Positions 12,661 to 24,997 of a DNA stretch of 64,000 bases are shown here, one piece after another; within the stretch, counting starts at the first letter, position 1; the number at the start of each line of letters is the position of its first letter. Under the pieces are notes generated by a model, which made no database searches, had not been told where the DNA came from, and saw nothing but the letters and a program-made list of their open reading frames with translations. A program made the position numbers and the translations under genes. Origin of the DNA: Neocallimastix lanati (nom. inval.) (lineage: Eukaryota > Neocallimastigomycota > Neocallimastigomycetes > Neocallimastigales > Neocallimastigaceae); assembly GCA_016946835.1 (NCBI GenBank), contig JACVTC010000122.1, forward strand, positions 272,501 to 336,500, in the 5' to 3' direction.

Positions 12661-13319
12661 ATAAAAAAATAAAAAAAAATAAATATAGAAAAATCAGAAA
12701 AAAGAAAAACAATTAAAACTTATATTATATAAAGTTTTTTTATTCGTGTTGTATTATACAATTATTTAAGTAAAATAAACCACTTCCATAATTTTGTTAT
12801 AATGAATAAGCTTTTAGTAATTTATCTTTTGAATTATTGTTTTTCTTTTCGATTAATAAGACCTTGTATAATGTAATACTTTTTGATAAAATAATTTTTA
12901 TATATAAACTAAAATAAGAAGGTAAATATAATGTTAGTCCCATCCATTTAACCAAGAATATAAATGGATCCAAAATGAAAGCATTTACTGATTAAATATT
13001 TGATATATCACATTAATTCAAAATTTTATTTTTATAATTTTATTAAAATTATACATAAAAATTGTTATATAATTAATATTTACATATAATTATTTATTTT
13101 ATCATTAATTAAAACTAAATTTATTTTAAATAATAGGAAATGCTAAAATGTTAAAATATATGAATTTATTTATATAAATAATGATAATCTAAATTATTAA
13201 TATAAATATAATATATTGTAGTTAATTAATAATATTCTGGAACAAGCCACATTTTATAATTATACATGAAAAGTTTACTATGTTAAACCTTTTGTAAGAA
13301 GAAGACAAAGACATTTTGA
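12661..13319. other. AT-rich intergenic DNA with a lone TIR-like motif
   Basis: No gene seen. At 13243-13254 AACAAGCCACAT resembles the inner part of the terminal inverted repeats of the small elements at 42.2 kb and 15.9 kb (AATGTGGCTT on the other strand). No partner was found, so this may be a solo remnant. Confidence 0.5.
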
Positions 13320-13543
13320 TCATGTTGGAATTGATTTACATTTGATGTTTCAAAAACGTTGCTTCATTTCCCGGACTTTCCCGATTGAATAATCAGTTAA
13401 ATTTAAATCCTGATCGACAGACAATTCCCATAAAACAAAGCCGTTTTTACCGATTCATTTCATACCTATGAGCTCTTGTTTTCCTCTCTCGGCTTAACTT
13501 TTAGTTCTTTCATCTCTTTTTTTCTGATTTCTTGAGTTCTTTT
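13320..13543 (-). pseudogene. Decayed continuation of the ankyrin-repeat gene or a second gene
   Basis: Downstream of the ankyrin stop the minus strand still reads like protein in other frames. SEVAEKELKKSEKKR overlaps the stop in the neighbouring frame and runs on to about 13500. IGKNGFVLWELSVDQDLN followed by LTDYSIGKVREMKQRF ends with a stop near 13350. The base composition stays like the ankyrin gene, unlike the AT-only DNA beyond. The simplest reading is that the original protein was longer and that a frame change now truncates it, or that a small neighbouring gene came with it and decayed. Confidence 0.45.
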
Positions 13544-15190
13544 TCAGCAACTTCGGAAAAAGGCTACTGTTTCCATCAAGTTTCTTGTTTCTTTACTTAC
13601 TCGCCACTGAGCCTGTCGCAGATCATCTTTTCCAACAGAGACTCCGGCATTTAGCAACAGTTTTACTATCCCTTCTTTTCCCATTATCAGGGCTTTATAT
13701 AACAACTTATTGCGTGTACTAGTATTGTATGTATTAATATCGGCGCCTGCATCTATCAATAACTTTACTATTCTTTCGTTTCCAATCTTTACAGCTGCTC
13801 TTATCGCCATCGTCGCTGCATTAACATCTGTACCATTATCTATCAGTAGTTGTACCATCTTTTCATATCCATTTCTTGCTGCTTCCAATAGCGCTGTTCG
13901 GCCCTGTTCATCCTTTGCATTGACGTTTGCTCTTGAACGTATCAGTAGCATTACTATTCTTTCCTTTTTATCTTCATCATTACCATAGCTTTCAACAGCA
14001 TCTATTAGTGCTGTGCTGTTCTTAACATCAGCACCATTATTTATCAACAGTGGTACTATTGTTTCACATCCATTTCTTGCTGCTTCCATTAGTGCTGTTC
14101 GACCCTGTTTATCCTTTGCATTGACGTTTGCTCCTGAACGTATCAGTAGCATTACTATTCTTTCCTTTTTATCTTCATCATTACCATAGCATCCAACAGC
14201 ACTTATTAGTGCTGTGCTGTTCTTAACATCAGCGCCATTGTCTATCAACAATTGTACTATTGATTCACATCCATTTCTTGCTGCTTCCATTAACGCTGTT
14301 CGGTCCCATTCATCTTTTGTATTGACATTTGCTCCTGAACGTATCAGCATCATTACTATTCTTTCCTTTTTATGGTCATCATAACTATAGCCTCCAACAG
14401 CATCTATTAGTGCTGTACTGTTCCTAACATCAGCACCATTATTTATCAACAGCTGAATCATTTTTTCATTTCTATTTCTTGCTGCTTCCATTAGCGCTGT
14501 TCGGCCCTGTTCATCCTTTGTATTGACGTTTGCTCCTAAACTTATCAGTAGCTTTACTACTCTTTCCTTTTTATCTTCATTATCATAATTATAGCATCCA
14601 ATAGTATTTGTTAGTGCTCTGCTGTTCTTAACATCACCACCCGCCTTTATAAGAAGTCGTGCCATTACTTTATCCCCCATTTCTGCAGCATTTATCAATG
14701 CCTTGCTATGAAATCCCATATAATCCGTATTAAAATTAGCGCCTGCATTTATTAAGAGTTTTATTATCTTTAATTTTAATATCAATTTGTTTTTTTTATT
14801 ATGATATGACAGAGATGGCCTATATTGCCTTGATGATCGAAGATGGTTATATTCTTCCAAAGCTTCCATTAAGACTGTCTGGCCTCTGCACTTTCCATTA
14901 ACATCCACAACAATCCTATTTCTCCATTTTAATATAGACTGATCGCTCAATTGACGACCTGAATTTCTCCATTCGAGAAGCATATCTAAAACTGCAGTAG
15001 GATTGCCTTCAATAAGGCGATTAACCACTTTAATTTTATTTTCTCTAACAGCTATCATCAAGGCAGTATTATCCGTTCTATCCTTGATGTTCAGGTCCAT
15101 ACCCTCATTTATCATCCAATCTAAAGTTACAATATTGCCCGATCTCACCGCTTCGAACCACTTTGCCTTCCTTTTCTCCACTCCCAGCAT
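13544..15190 (-). CDS. Ankyrin-repeat protein, intron-free, 548 aa
   Basis: A single uninterrupted frame with ATG at 15190 and stop at 13544. The N-terminal 60 residues form one or two ankyrin repeats (DNTALMIAVRENKIKVVNRL), followed by a less regular stretch of about 110 residues. From about residue 170 to 510 canonical repeats follow (GANVNTKDEQGRTALMEAAR type). The central part is four near-identical copies of a 67-68 residue double repeat: one regular 33-residue ankyrin unit plus a variant unit starting NSTALIDAV with a charged DEDKKER insert. There is no signal peptide, membrane segment or enzymatic domain, so it is a protein-binding scaffold with unknown partner. GC is about 40%, there are no introns and no long homopolymers, while the neighbouring DNA is almost pure A/T. 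Bacterial origin by transfer is a reasonable inference but is not proven, because native exons here reach 35-38% GC. The tail appears decayed (13320-13543). Confidence 0.85.
   Translation of the reverse strand: MLGVEKRKAKWFEAVRSGNIVTLDWMINEGMDLNIKDRTDNTALMIAVRENKIKVVNRLIEGNPTAVLDMLLEWRNSGRQLSDQSILKWRNRIVVDVNGKCRGQTVLMEALEEYNHLRSSRQYRPSLSYHNKKNKLILKLKIIKLLINAGANFNTDYMGFHSKALINAAEMGDKVMARLLIKAGGDVKNSRALTNTIGCYNYDNEDKKERVVKLLISLGANVNTKDEQGRTALMEAARNRNEKMIQLLINNGADVRNSTALIDAVGGYSYDDHKKERIVMMLIRSGANVNTKDEWDRTALMEAARNGCESIVQLLIDNGADVKNSTALISAVGCYGNDEDKKERIVMLLIRSGANVNAKDKQGRTALMEAARNGCETIVPLLINNGADVKNSTALIDAVESYGNDEDKKERIVMLLIRSRANVNAKDEQGRTALLEAARNGYEKMVQLLIDNGTDVNAATMAIRAAVKIGNERIVKLLIDAGADINTYNTSTRNKLLYKALIMGKEGIVKLLLNAGVSVGKDDLRQAQWRVSKETRNLMETVAFFRSC
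13848..14650 (-). repeat. Four tandem coding repeats of about 200 bases inside the ankyrin gene
   Basis: The double-ankyrin unit is repeated four times with high DNA identity. For example, the phrase reading ACTATTCTTTCCTTTTTAT on the plus strand recurs near 13953, 14153 and 14353. The near identity indicates recent unit duplication or gene conversion, and unit number may vary between strains. Confidence 0.8.
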
Positions 15191-15880
15191 ACTGATATAA
15201 TTATAATATTTTTTAACTTCAAGATAAAAAAGAAAAAAAAGTTTTATAAATATAAATTATGCCTTCTCTATTTTAAAATAAGTCTTTAAATATATTACCT
15301 TAACAATAAGTATTGAAATCTGTTGTAAAAAAAAAATAAAAAATTATTGATTAAAAAAAGAGTTAATTATAAGAAAAAAATGAAAGGAATTTTAATCAAT
15401 TAAAAATATTATCAATACCTGTTTAATATATAAGCAATAGATTAATGTTTACCGGGATATCACAGGATTGTTCAACTTTATTTATTATTTTATTTTATTA
15501 ATTATGTAATATAAAATTATTTTTATTAAATATTTAGTTTCTCTCTATTAGAGTAGTATTAATACTCTTGATGGATTGATTATAATTTTATCTATTTCTA
15601 AAATGTAAACTTTTTTATAAAAATTGATTTTTTTATTGATAAGTAAAATTAGAAAAAAGAGAAAGGAGAGATTTATAGTACTTTGAAGTATTATTTATTT
15701 TTATAGTATTTCATCAAAAGTATCTTTTGGACATCTAGAAAAACGTAAAAATACTAATGGCTATAATAATTTATTATGTCCATTTATTTTATTGTAGCGT
15801 CCCATATATTATAATATATGGCGCATGATTAACGAAAAGATTTTTGATTTTAGTTATTAGACATACATTACAATGAATGT
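15191..15880. other. AT-rich DNA with a perfect 20-base palindrome
   Basis: This is the 5' flank of the ankyrin gene. No gene was seen. At 802-821 of the 15-kb block (15802-15821) there is a perfect palindrome CCATATATTATAATATATGG, bordered by GCGT on the left and CGC on the right, so the two arms plus GC-rich borders could extrude as a cruciform. It lies about 65 bases before a TIR-like motif. Confidence 0.6.
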
Positions 15881-15885
15881 ATATC

Positions 15886-15924
15886 ATTTCGCAATTGTAC
15901 ATTACTCAATGTGGCTTATAATAT
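15886..15924 (+). mobile_element. Solo terminal inverted repeat of a MULE-like small element
   Basis: The sequence TTTCGCAATTGTACATT, then AATGTGGCTTATAA, matches both ends of the element at 42.2-42.5 kb: TTTCGCAATTGTGCATT on the minus strand at about 42484-42468 and AATGTGGCTTATAA at 42223-42236. A matching inverted copy was not found downstream, where a 7-mer satellite begins at about 16030. It is probably one end of a broken non-autonomous element. Confidence 0.5.
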
Positions 15925-16029
15925 TTTTTAATTGATTGTCATATTAAATAATTTTTTAATAAATAAATAATTAAATAATTAATTAAATAAATAATATCAC
16001 TTATGAAATAAATAAAAAAGTCTATTTTA

Positions 16030-16370
16030 TTATAAAATATTTTTAAATAAATAATAAATAATAAATAATAAAAAAAATAAATTAATAAATAATAAATAAT
16101 AAATAATAAATAATAAATAATAAATAATAAATAATAAATAATAAATAATAAATAATAAATAATAAATAATAAATAATAAATAATAAATAATAAATAATAA
16201 ATAATAAATAATAAATAATAAATAATAAATAATAAATAATAAATAATAAATAATAAATAATAAATAATAAATAATAAATAATAAATAATAAATAATAAAT
16301 AATAAATAATAAATAATAAATAATAAATAATAAATAATAATAAATAAATAAATAATAAATAAGTATTTTA
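16030..16370. repeat. 7-mer satellite (AATAAAT)n
   Basis: About 45 nearly perfect copies of a seven-base unit, AATAAAT, with a few irregular units at both ends. Shorter arrays of the same 7-mer occur at 23160-23330, 39500-39645, 40425-40485 and (other strand) 57395-57630 and 63410-63660, so it is a recurrent simple repeat of this genome. It is not telomeric in sequence. Confidence 0.95.
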
Positions 16371-17049
16371 TTAATTAAAATTATTGAATAATTAACAGTA
16401 TTTTTTTTTTCAGAATAAATATAAATATTTCAAATATTAAGTAGTAAAAAAAATATTTTCATTTATACTTTATATTACTGTTAAATTAAAAAATTATATA
16501 TTATTTATTATTCATAATAAATAATTAAATAAAAGTAATAAATTACTAAATAACTAAATATATGATTATAATTTTATTTTTTAAATATTAAAAATAAAAT
16601 CATCTTATAGACATTATTAAAATCTATATAATAAATTTATTTATAAAAAATTATAAATTATTTATTATGAATAATAAATAATTAAATATAAGTAAATTAT
16701 TGACGAACGAAATATACATGAATCTAACAAATTATCATAATATTTACATATAAAAAATAATATAAAAAATAATATTTATTCCTAAAATACAAATATAAAT
16801 TTAAGTGTGTTAACAATAATAATAAATATAAATAATAAATATAAATAATAAATTATAAATTATAAATTATAAATTATAAATTATAAATAATTAAATAATT
16901 AAATAATTAAATAATAAATAAGTAATTAATTATATATTTCATAATAAATAGTAATTAATAATTTGAATAGATATCTATTAAATAATTTGAAATATATTAA
17001 ATTTATAAACTAATATTAATTAATTATTAATATTTAAAAATATAAACTT
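16371..17049. other. AT-rich intergenic DNA
   Basis: Includes an imperfect duplication: ATTATTTATTATTCATAATAAATAATT near 16500 and a related palindromic stretch near 16655, plus a (TAAATTA)n tract at 16835-16900. No coding signal. Confidence 0.6.
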
Positions 17050-17226
17050 TGAAGTATTCACCATGATAATGTATAGGAAATGCCTTTCATATTACCTTTA
17101 CTAAGAGTGAGGTCCGCATCGACGTCCCAACGGTATGGCAAAGAATCCAATGGGAGTCTAATACATTTAAGGGAGAACCTGGAGGCCCTATTATTTTCTC
17201 CTTTCGTTAATCCCAGTCTAAAAAAC
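17050..17226. other. GC-richer island, possible LINE 3' fragment
   Basis: About 45% GC over 150 bases in an AT desert. On the plus strand a frame of about 51 codons is open from ATG at 17074 (MPFILPLLRVRSASTSQR). That segment resembles IPFVLPLTRASTSKR read from the minus strand of the LINE near 3085-3040. The resemblance is short and by eye. Otherwise the sequence is unrecognised. A promoterless repeat fragment is more likely than a gene. Confidence 0.3.
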
Positions 17227-17993
17227 AAATAAAAAAAATGACTAAGATCATAATTAAAAATTATTATATCTATTTAATTGTACATATTTTTATTAATAAA
17301 CAATAATTAATATAAATTAAATGATTCTTTTTTATTTATTAAAAAAAAAAAAAAAAAAAAAAAAAGAATTTATGATTAATTTTAGTTCTATGTTTCATGC
17401 TAAGATAGTTATAATATATATTTATGTATTTATAAATATAATTATAGTTAAATTGGAAATTATGTAAAAATAAAAATAGTTCGCATAAAATGATTTTAAA
17501 ATAAATATTAATTATTCAAAATTAATTAACAAAGAAAATTAATAAATTATAAATTTAGATATAAAAGAGTACTAAAGTTTTAAAACTTTAAAATGTAAAA
17601 AGTATTAAGTAACTAATTATAATATTAACATAATTTGATAATCATTTTAAAACTTATTATACTATTTATATTATTTAAAGTTTCACTTGATAACTAATAA
17701 ATTGTTTATCATAGTCATTTTTATAAATAATTATTTATATATATATTCTTTTTTAATAATAATTTTACTTTTTATTTTATATTATATATTTATATATATA
17801 TATTTTTTTTTCCATTTTTTAGCATTATTTTATTATTATTGTTATTGTTGTTATTTCTTATAAATATTAATTCAAAAGAATAAAAAAAAAATAAAAAAAA
17901 AAGAAAAAATATGCTTTACATATTTTATATATATATAATTCTAATTATGTATATCTATAATTTGATTTATAATACTTCCAATTTCTGTTTTAC

Positions 17994-18035
<42 letters not shown>

Positions 18036-19200
18036 CATGTTTTAAAAAAATAAGATACAAATATTAAAATAAATTGAATTTATATTAAACAAGTTATTTT
18101 ATACAAAGTATTAATATTATATATTTATCTATAATTGAAAAGCATTATAAAATTTTTAATTATATTGAAAATAAAAAAATATAGTATACTTTCAATGAGT
18201 TACGTTTAATTCTTTTTTTATTTTTTTATTTTATTGGGTATCTTTAAATAATTCATTTTATTTTTAATTTTTTTTTTTCATTTTTTTTTAAAAAAAGGAC
18301 TTCCTTATAATATATGTATTATTATTATAGTAGTTTTTTATTATAATATAATTACGTTTTTATAATTTTAATATATATATATTTTTTTTTTATTTCCATA
18401 TTTATATAAAATATTAACCCTTTATTATGAATATTATAATGATATTTATATATAATAATAAATTCAATTAAATAGTTATTATGATTAATAATAATAATGA
18501 GAAGAAGAGGAAGAAGACTTGTAAATAGAGAGTATTCAAACTTTGATTATTAACAAAAAATATTATATACATTATATTTTATTTTTTGTTTATTACTAGT
18601 TGTTATTGGATGTATTGATATTTATATTATTATCAATTTTTAAAACATACATGTACATATACATGTATATTTATAAGTAATAATAATAAGAATAAACTTT
18701 TTTTTAAAATTTTAAACTTTTTTTTTTTTTTTTAGAAAAAAAAAGTAATAAATATTTTCATATATATATAAAAATAATTAAATATATCTTATTGTAATAT
18801 TAACAAGTAAGACCTCTATTTTTTTTTATTTATTTTATTTAATTTTATTTATTTTATTCTATTCTTTTTCAAATTCAAAATCTATTAAAATAGTTTATTA
18901 TTGATATATTTTAAAATATAAAAAAATTTAAACATTTACTTTTTTGGTAATTATACTTTTTATAGTTTATAGTTTATACTTTTATATGTTAAAGCTTGAT
19001 TTTAAAAATTATTATTTCATAATCATTTTAATATTATTTATAACTTTAAAATTTAGAATTATATAATTTTGTTTAAAAATATTTTTTTTTTTTAAAAAAT
19101 TAATATAAATAAAAAAATCCTTTAAAAACAAAAAATTTTTATTTTTTTTTATTCATTTTAAAATTATATTTTGTTTTAACTAAAAAAAAAAATTAAAATA
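17227..19200. other. AT-rich intergenic DNA upstream of cofilin
   Basis: Contains (TA)n at 17998-18032, A and T runs, and no coding signal. The cofilin promoter must lie in the last few hundred bases, but the composition hides any TATA or other element. Confidence 0.6.
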
Positions 19201-19215
19201 AAATAATAATTCAAA

Positions 19216-19711
19216 ATGGTAAGTCTTTAATAAGTATTATAATAAACAAATTAGAGAAAAAAAAAAGCAAAAAGTTATAGTTGCGAATAAAGAAATATAT
19301 AAATATTTATTTTTAAAAAAAATTATTAAAAAGAAGTTAAACATATTAAAAAAATAAAAAGTTACTGAAAAACTATTATAAATATAAAAAGAAATATTAT
19401 TATAAAATCAAAAGAAATATATTAAAAAAATAATAAAGGAATAAATAACAATAAGAATGTTTTAATATTGAAAAATTAATAATAAATTGAAGAATAAATA
19501 TAAAATATTAATTTAAACATAGTATATATTTTAAATAGAAAGTAAAATGTTACAAATATATATATATTCTTTTTAAATGAAATATATGAAAAGAAGAAAA
19601 AAAAAAGAAAATTAAATAGTACAACATGATTTTAAATAATAGAAGTAAAAAATACTATAGAAACTAATAATTTATTTTTTAATTGTAATATATTGATTAA
19701 AAAATAATTAC

Positions 19712-19744
<33 letters not shown>

Positions 19745-20179
19745 GAATAATAAATAAAAAAATAGGCCACAGGTGTTAGTGTTAATAGTCAATGCTATGA
19801 TGTATATCAAGAATTAAAGCTTAGAAAGAAGTACAAATTCATTATCTTTAAGCTTTCTGATGATCTTACTGAAATTGTTGTTGATAAATACTCTGAAAGC
19901 ACAGATTATGATGAATTCTTAGCTGATCTTCCAGCTGATAAATGTCGCTTTGCTGTCTACGATTTTGAATATGAAATTCCAAATGAAGGTACACGTGATA
20001 AGATTCTTTTCTACATTTGGTCACCAGATAATGCAAAGATTAAAGATAAGATGATGTTTGCTGCTAGTAAGGAATATATTCGAAAGAAGTTAGATGGTAT
20101 CTTCACTGAAATTCAATGTACTGACTTATCAGAAACAGCTCATGATGTCGTTTTAGATAAGGTATTAAGAATGACATAG
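19216..20179 (+). CDS. Cofilin / actin-depolymerising factor, 138 aa
   Basis: Cofilin severs and depolymerises actin filaments and is essential for cytoskeleton turnover. Exon 1 is only the start codon (19216-19218), followed at once by GTAAGT. The intron is 547 bases (19219-19765) and ends AATAG. Exon 2 (19766-20179) begins GCC ACA GGT GTT, giving MATGVSVNSQCYDVYQELKL, where the ATG|intron arrangement is common in fungal cofilin genes. The ADF-homology fold is clear: the N-terminal ASGV-like segment (ATGVSVNSQC) with the regulatory-serine region, KYKFIIFKLSDD, RFAVYDFEYE, then KILFYIWSPDNAKIKDKMMFAAS, which is the long actin-binding helix signature. The length is normal (yeast 143). Exon GC is about 38%, and both flanks are A/T only. 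Confidence 0.95.
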
Positions 20180-21001
20180 GTTTATTTAAACGAAAAGAAA
20201 AACAACAGTACATTAAAATTTTATTATTGAAAAAAAAAGAAAAAATTAATAATTAAAAATTAAAAAAAAATAATATTAATAAAAAAAGAAAAACTATAAA
20301 TATATGTGTATTTATATATAAAAAATGAAAAAAGAATTAAAAGAATTATTTAAAATTAGAAAAAATGTTAGTAAAAAAATTTTTTTTTTCATTTATAAAA
20401 AATAAAAAAATAAAAACAAGAAAAAAAATAAAATTCAATAAATAAAAACTATATTGAAAGAAAAAATGGGTGTGAAATTATAAAATTATTAAATTTTATA
20501 TATAAAATATTAAATATAAAAAATACAATATAGTGTTTTTTCATATGATTTAAAAAGATAAAGATAATAAGAATATTGATATGTATATTACTTCTATACT
20601 ATAAAAAAATTTTTTTTATAAATATTTATGAGAAATGAAGAACTTCTATAAAACCTTCATATATAGTAAATACAAATTGAATAAATTTTTTTTTTATTTT
20701 CTAAAGAAAATTTAAAGTTCATTTTAAAAAAAATTCATTTTTTTATGACAAAAAGTAAATACAAGGGAGTGTGACCCTTTTTTATCTGAAGATTAAACTT
20801 ACTAGAACAAAAACAAAAACAAAAAATGTTCAGAATGTTTTATATATAATTAATTTAGTTTATTACATAACAATTATTGTGCTAGACATTAATTTATAAA
20901 AGAAGATAATAAATAATAATAATAAAAAAAAATATTGTACCAGGATGTCATTTCAATAAGACACTTTTTTTTTTCGTATAAAACAAGAAAGATATATAAT
21001 A

Positions 21002-21048
<47 letters not shown>

Positions 21049-21629
21049 ATAAATTGATTAATAATAATTAATAATGATTAATGATAATATTGATTAAATA
21101 AAAAAAAAAATTGTATTTTTTTTGTATTGAAAAAATTATTAAAATAATGGTATAAAATATGTTTTACTTTTAACATCACTAATTAATAATAGCGATAAAA
21201 ATAATTTTTAGTTTATACAATCTTTTATTATTTATTATTTTTTATTTTATGAAGTACGGTTTATTTTTGAATCTTCTATTAATAGCATTTATGTACAATA
21301 CTTTAGAACATTCCATTTATAGGGTTAAAATTAAAAAAAAAAAAGATATTTTTTAATTTTTAGCTTTAATAAAATTTAAATATTACTAATTAAAAAAAAT
21401 TGATATATGAAGAAAAAATCAAATATTTTTTTCCTTCTTTATATATATATATATATAAACAATACTTTTCCAATTAATTTCTTTTGGAAATTATAAAATT
21501 TCAATATTACTAATTAAATAAATCTCAACTAAATATTTAATAACCAATAGGTGTATGTAGAGGAACAAATCTATAAATATTATCTTTTCCTTCTCTTCTT
21601 AATTAATATTAATAATACTTCGCCAAATT

Positions 21630-21664
<35 letters not shown>

Positions 21665-22964
21665 GAAATTAAAATTATTACTATTTAACATAAAAAATTA
21701 AGGAAAATTATCAATAAAACATACTGAAAAATATAAAGTATTCTTAAATATTGAATTTTTACTTATTAAAAATATTCATTATCTAATATGTTTATCATTT
21801 TTTTTACTAAATATTATTTAAGATAAGTTTTCTTTCTGTTTTCTAGCTTTTTTTTTTTTTTTTTTTTTATTATTTCATTTCAAATAAAACTATATATGTT
21901 TTTTTATATTAATTGTATTGAATAATTGTATACATTAAAAATTATTATAAATAAAATTTAAAAAATTTAATTAATATGTGTATTTATATTTATATATTGG
22001 ATTAAATTATATAATAATATATAATATACAAATTTTAAAAATTTTCTTTTTAAAAATACTGAGGATAAATTTATAAATTTATATGTTAAATTTATAATAA
22101 AATTATTTTATTTATGAATAAATAAAATAATTATAAATAAATAAAATAAAACAAATAATTATGGAAAAGATTCTAAAATTGATAGTTATAAATTTAAAAT
22201 TTTAAATTTAAAATTTTAAAATTTAATAAAATTTAAAAAATTATTAATTAAAATATTTAAAATTTTAAAATTTAATAAAATTAAAAAATTTAATAATTAA
22301 AAATTTTAAAATTTAATAAAATTTAAAATTTAATAAAAATTAAAATTTTAATAATTAAAAATTTTAATATTTCATTGTTATTTTTTTTTAATTAAAGTTG
22401 ATCTAATAATAAATTAGATTTTAAAAACTTTATAAATTTTAATTTTACTGCCATTCAAAATAGCCATTAAAATAACTATTTCTATGTTTTTAATGCCTTT
22501 AATACATCTATCTAAAAGTATTGAGTTAATTATACATTTATTCAATGTTATTAGGTATTATTAAAATCATTAAAAATGAAGAAGTTAGGTTTTTTTGTTA
22601 TAATTTCTTTCTAATACCTTTAATTTTATAAATTTTAATAAATTTAATTGGAAGTAAATAATTCAATGTAATTGATGTATATTTTTAATATTTATTGGGA
22701 TGAAAAAAATTTTTTTTCAATTTATACTCCCTTAATTATTATCAATAAAAGAAATTATAAAAAAATTATACTATGTAATAACAATAGTAATATTTTTTAA
22801 TAACATTGAAATAAATTTTTCAAAATAAATATAATTATATTCTATTTAATATTTATATAAATCATTGGTAATTCTTTAATAATTCAAACTTATATATAAA
22901 ATGAAAAATTATATTTATTTAATTATAAAATCAATTTTTAAAATTTGTTTTTTATTATTATAAT

Positions 22965-23002
<38 letters not shown>

Positions 23003-24990
23003 ATACCAATTTTTAATAAAATTTTTTATATTAAATATTTTTAATTAAAAAAAATTTTATTTATTTTTATTATTATTATTATTAGAATATTTAAATCTAT
23101 ATTAATATCATCTTTTAAATAATTCTTTGATTCAAAATAATAAAAAAAAAATTAATAATTAATAATAAATAATAAATAATAAATAATAAATAATAAAAAT
23201 TAAATAATAAATAATAAATAATAAATAATAAATAATAAATAATAAATAATAAATAATAAAAATTAAATAATAAATAATAAATAATAAAAATTAAATAATA
23301 AATAATAAATAATAAATAATAAATATAAAAGGTAAATCAATAAAATAAATATGTAAATAATTTTGATGAAAAAGAAAAATTATATAAATATATTATAAAA
23401 TTAAATGGGGTTTATATAATTAAAAGGGTGTTAATATAAATATAATTTTATTTTTTTTTACCAAAGGAATAAAAGATATATAAGATATTTAAACTTTGTT
23501 TATATAATATAAAAAAATAAGAAGTTAATTTCATAATAATTTAAATATTTAAATACTATATATATATGGACTAAATATTTATCTTTATATCTATACATGA
23601 AAAAGAATTATTAAATTTTTTTTAGTTAATGATAAAAAAAAAAAAAAAAAGAGAATTCATTTCCTTTTTAATTATTTTTTTTTTTTTTTTAATTATGATA
23701 CTATGCTAAAAAATTATAATTATATTTTATACATGAAAAGAATTATTAAATTTTTTTTAGTTAATAATATAAAAAAAAAAGAGAGAATTCATTTCCTTTT
23801 TAATTATTATTATTATTATTATTTTATAATTATGATACTATACTAAAAAAAATTACAATTATATTTTATAAGTGCATTCAAATTTAAAGTTTTATATTTT
23901 AATGAGTTTATTTAAAAATAATAATTCTTTAACTATAATTTCAAATTTAGATGAGTTATCCATAAATTATTGAACTTTTTTAATTTTTTTTTCAAATTAT
24001 AATTATAATTATAATTTTCAATTAATTGGCATTAACATACTTATTTTTTTTTTTTTAATATTCTAATTATAAATAAATATTATTCCATTTTTATTAATTA
24101 CTAATCAAAATAAAAAAAAACTTTATATTATAAATAATATAATATAGCATAAATTATTATAAATAGTTAAATATAATTATTTATTTGTTATAATAAAAAT
24201 ATTTAAGAAAATGACTAGTATTTTATTATAATTATTAAACAATTAAAAAAAATATTGTATTTATTAAAAACATAATTATATATATGTTTTAAAAACATAA
24301 TTATATTTATTAAAAATAAATATAATAGTATTAAAAAATTTATTATTGAATAATTAAAAAAAAAAATTATTTTATTAGTAATTATATTTAATTGTTTTTA
24401 TTTAGATATATAAGATATTCTTTTTATTAATTAAAATAAGACATATCATATCTTTTAAATATACCATTATTTCATTTAAAAAAAGTTAATCTAAAGTATA
24501 ATTAAAAAAATTTTTTTTTTTTAAATTTATATATATATTTTTTAAAAAATTTATATTGACCAATACATTATAATATATTGGTGTGCTATTATTTACAAAT
24601 TTTATAATATAAAAATTTATTCTATATTAATTAAAAAAAATTATTTTTAACATATTTAAAAATATAAATATATATATAATTTTTTTTTTTTTTTGTAATA
24701 AAAATAATTATAATATTGATAAAAATATTATAATAATAGTTATAATAATTATAATAATAAAAAAGAAATAATTTTTTAGAATTTTTTTTTCTTATATCTT
24801 TTTCATATACACTTTTAATAATATTAAATAGAATATAACTCTTTATTTTTATTTTCATTGTAAATAAATATTTACTATTAATTATCAAATATAATAAAAA
24901 TCAATTAAATATCAAATGTAATTTATCAAATATTCAAATATATAATTAAAAATTATAAATTTAATATTAGAAGTAATTGTATATTTATAT
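20180..24990. other. Gene desert with simple repeats and one tandem duplication
   Basis: Follows cofilin. Holds (AAT)n at 21000-21047, T runs at 21631-21663 and 21851-21869, an AAAATTTAAAATT tract at 22190-22370, the 7-mer satellite at 23160-23330, and a tandem duplication of about 136 bases (23593-23728 and 23729-23866) whose copies differ mainly in homopolymer length. The first 600 bases probably include the cofilin 3' UTR. No coding signal was seen on either strand. Confidence 0.7.
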
Positions 24991-24997
24991 AACTTGT

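Noticed and set aside
13710-13988. Plus-strand frame over the ankyrin gene
   Set aside because: It is antisense to the ankyrin repeats, kept open by their composition.
16030-16370. Telomeric repeat
   Set aside because: The unit AATAAAT has no G-rich strand and occurs as interstitial arrays at several places.
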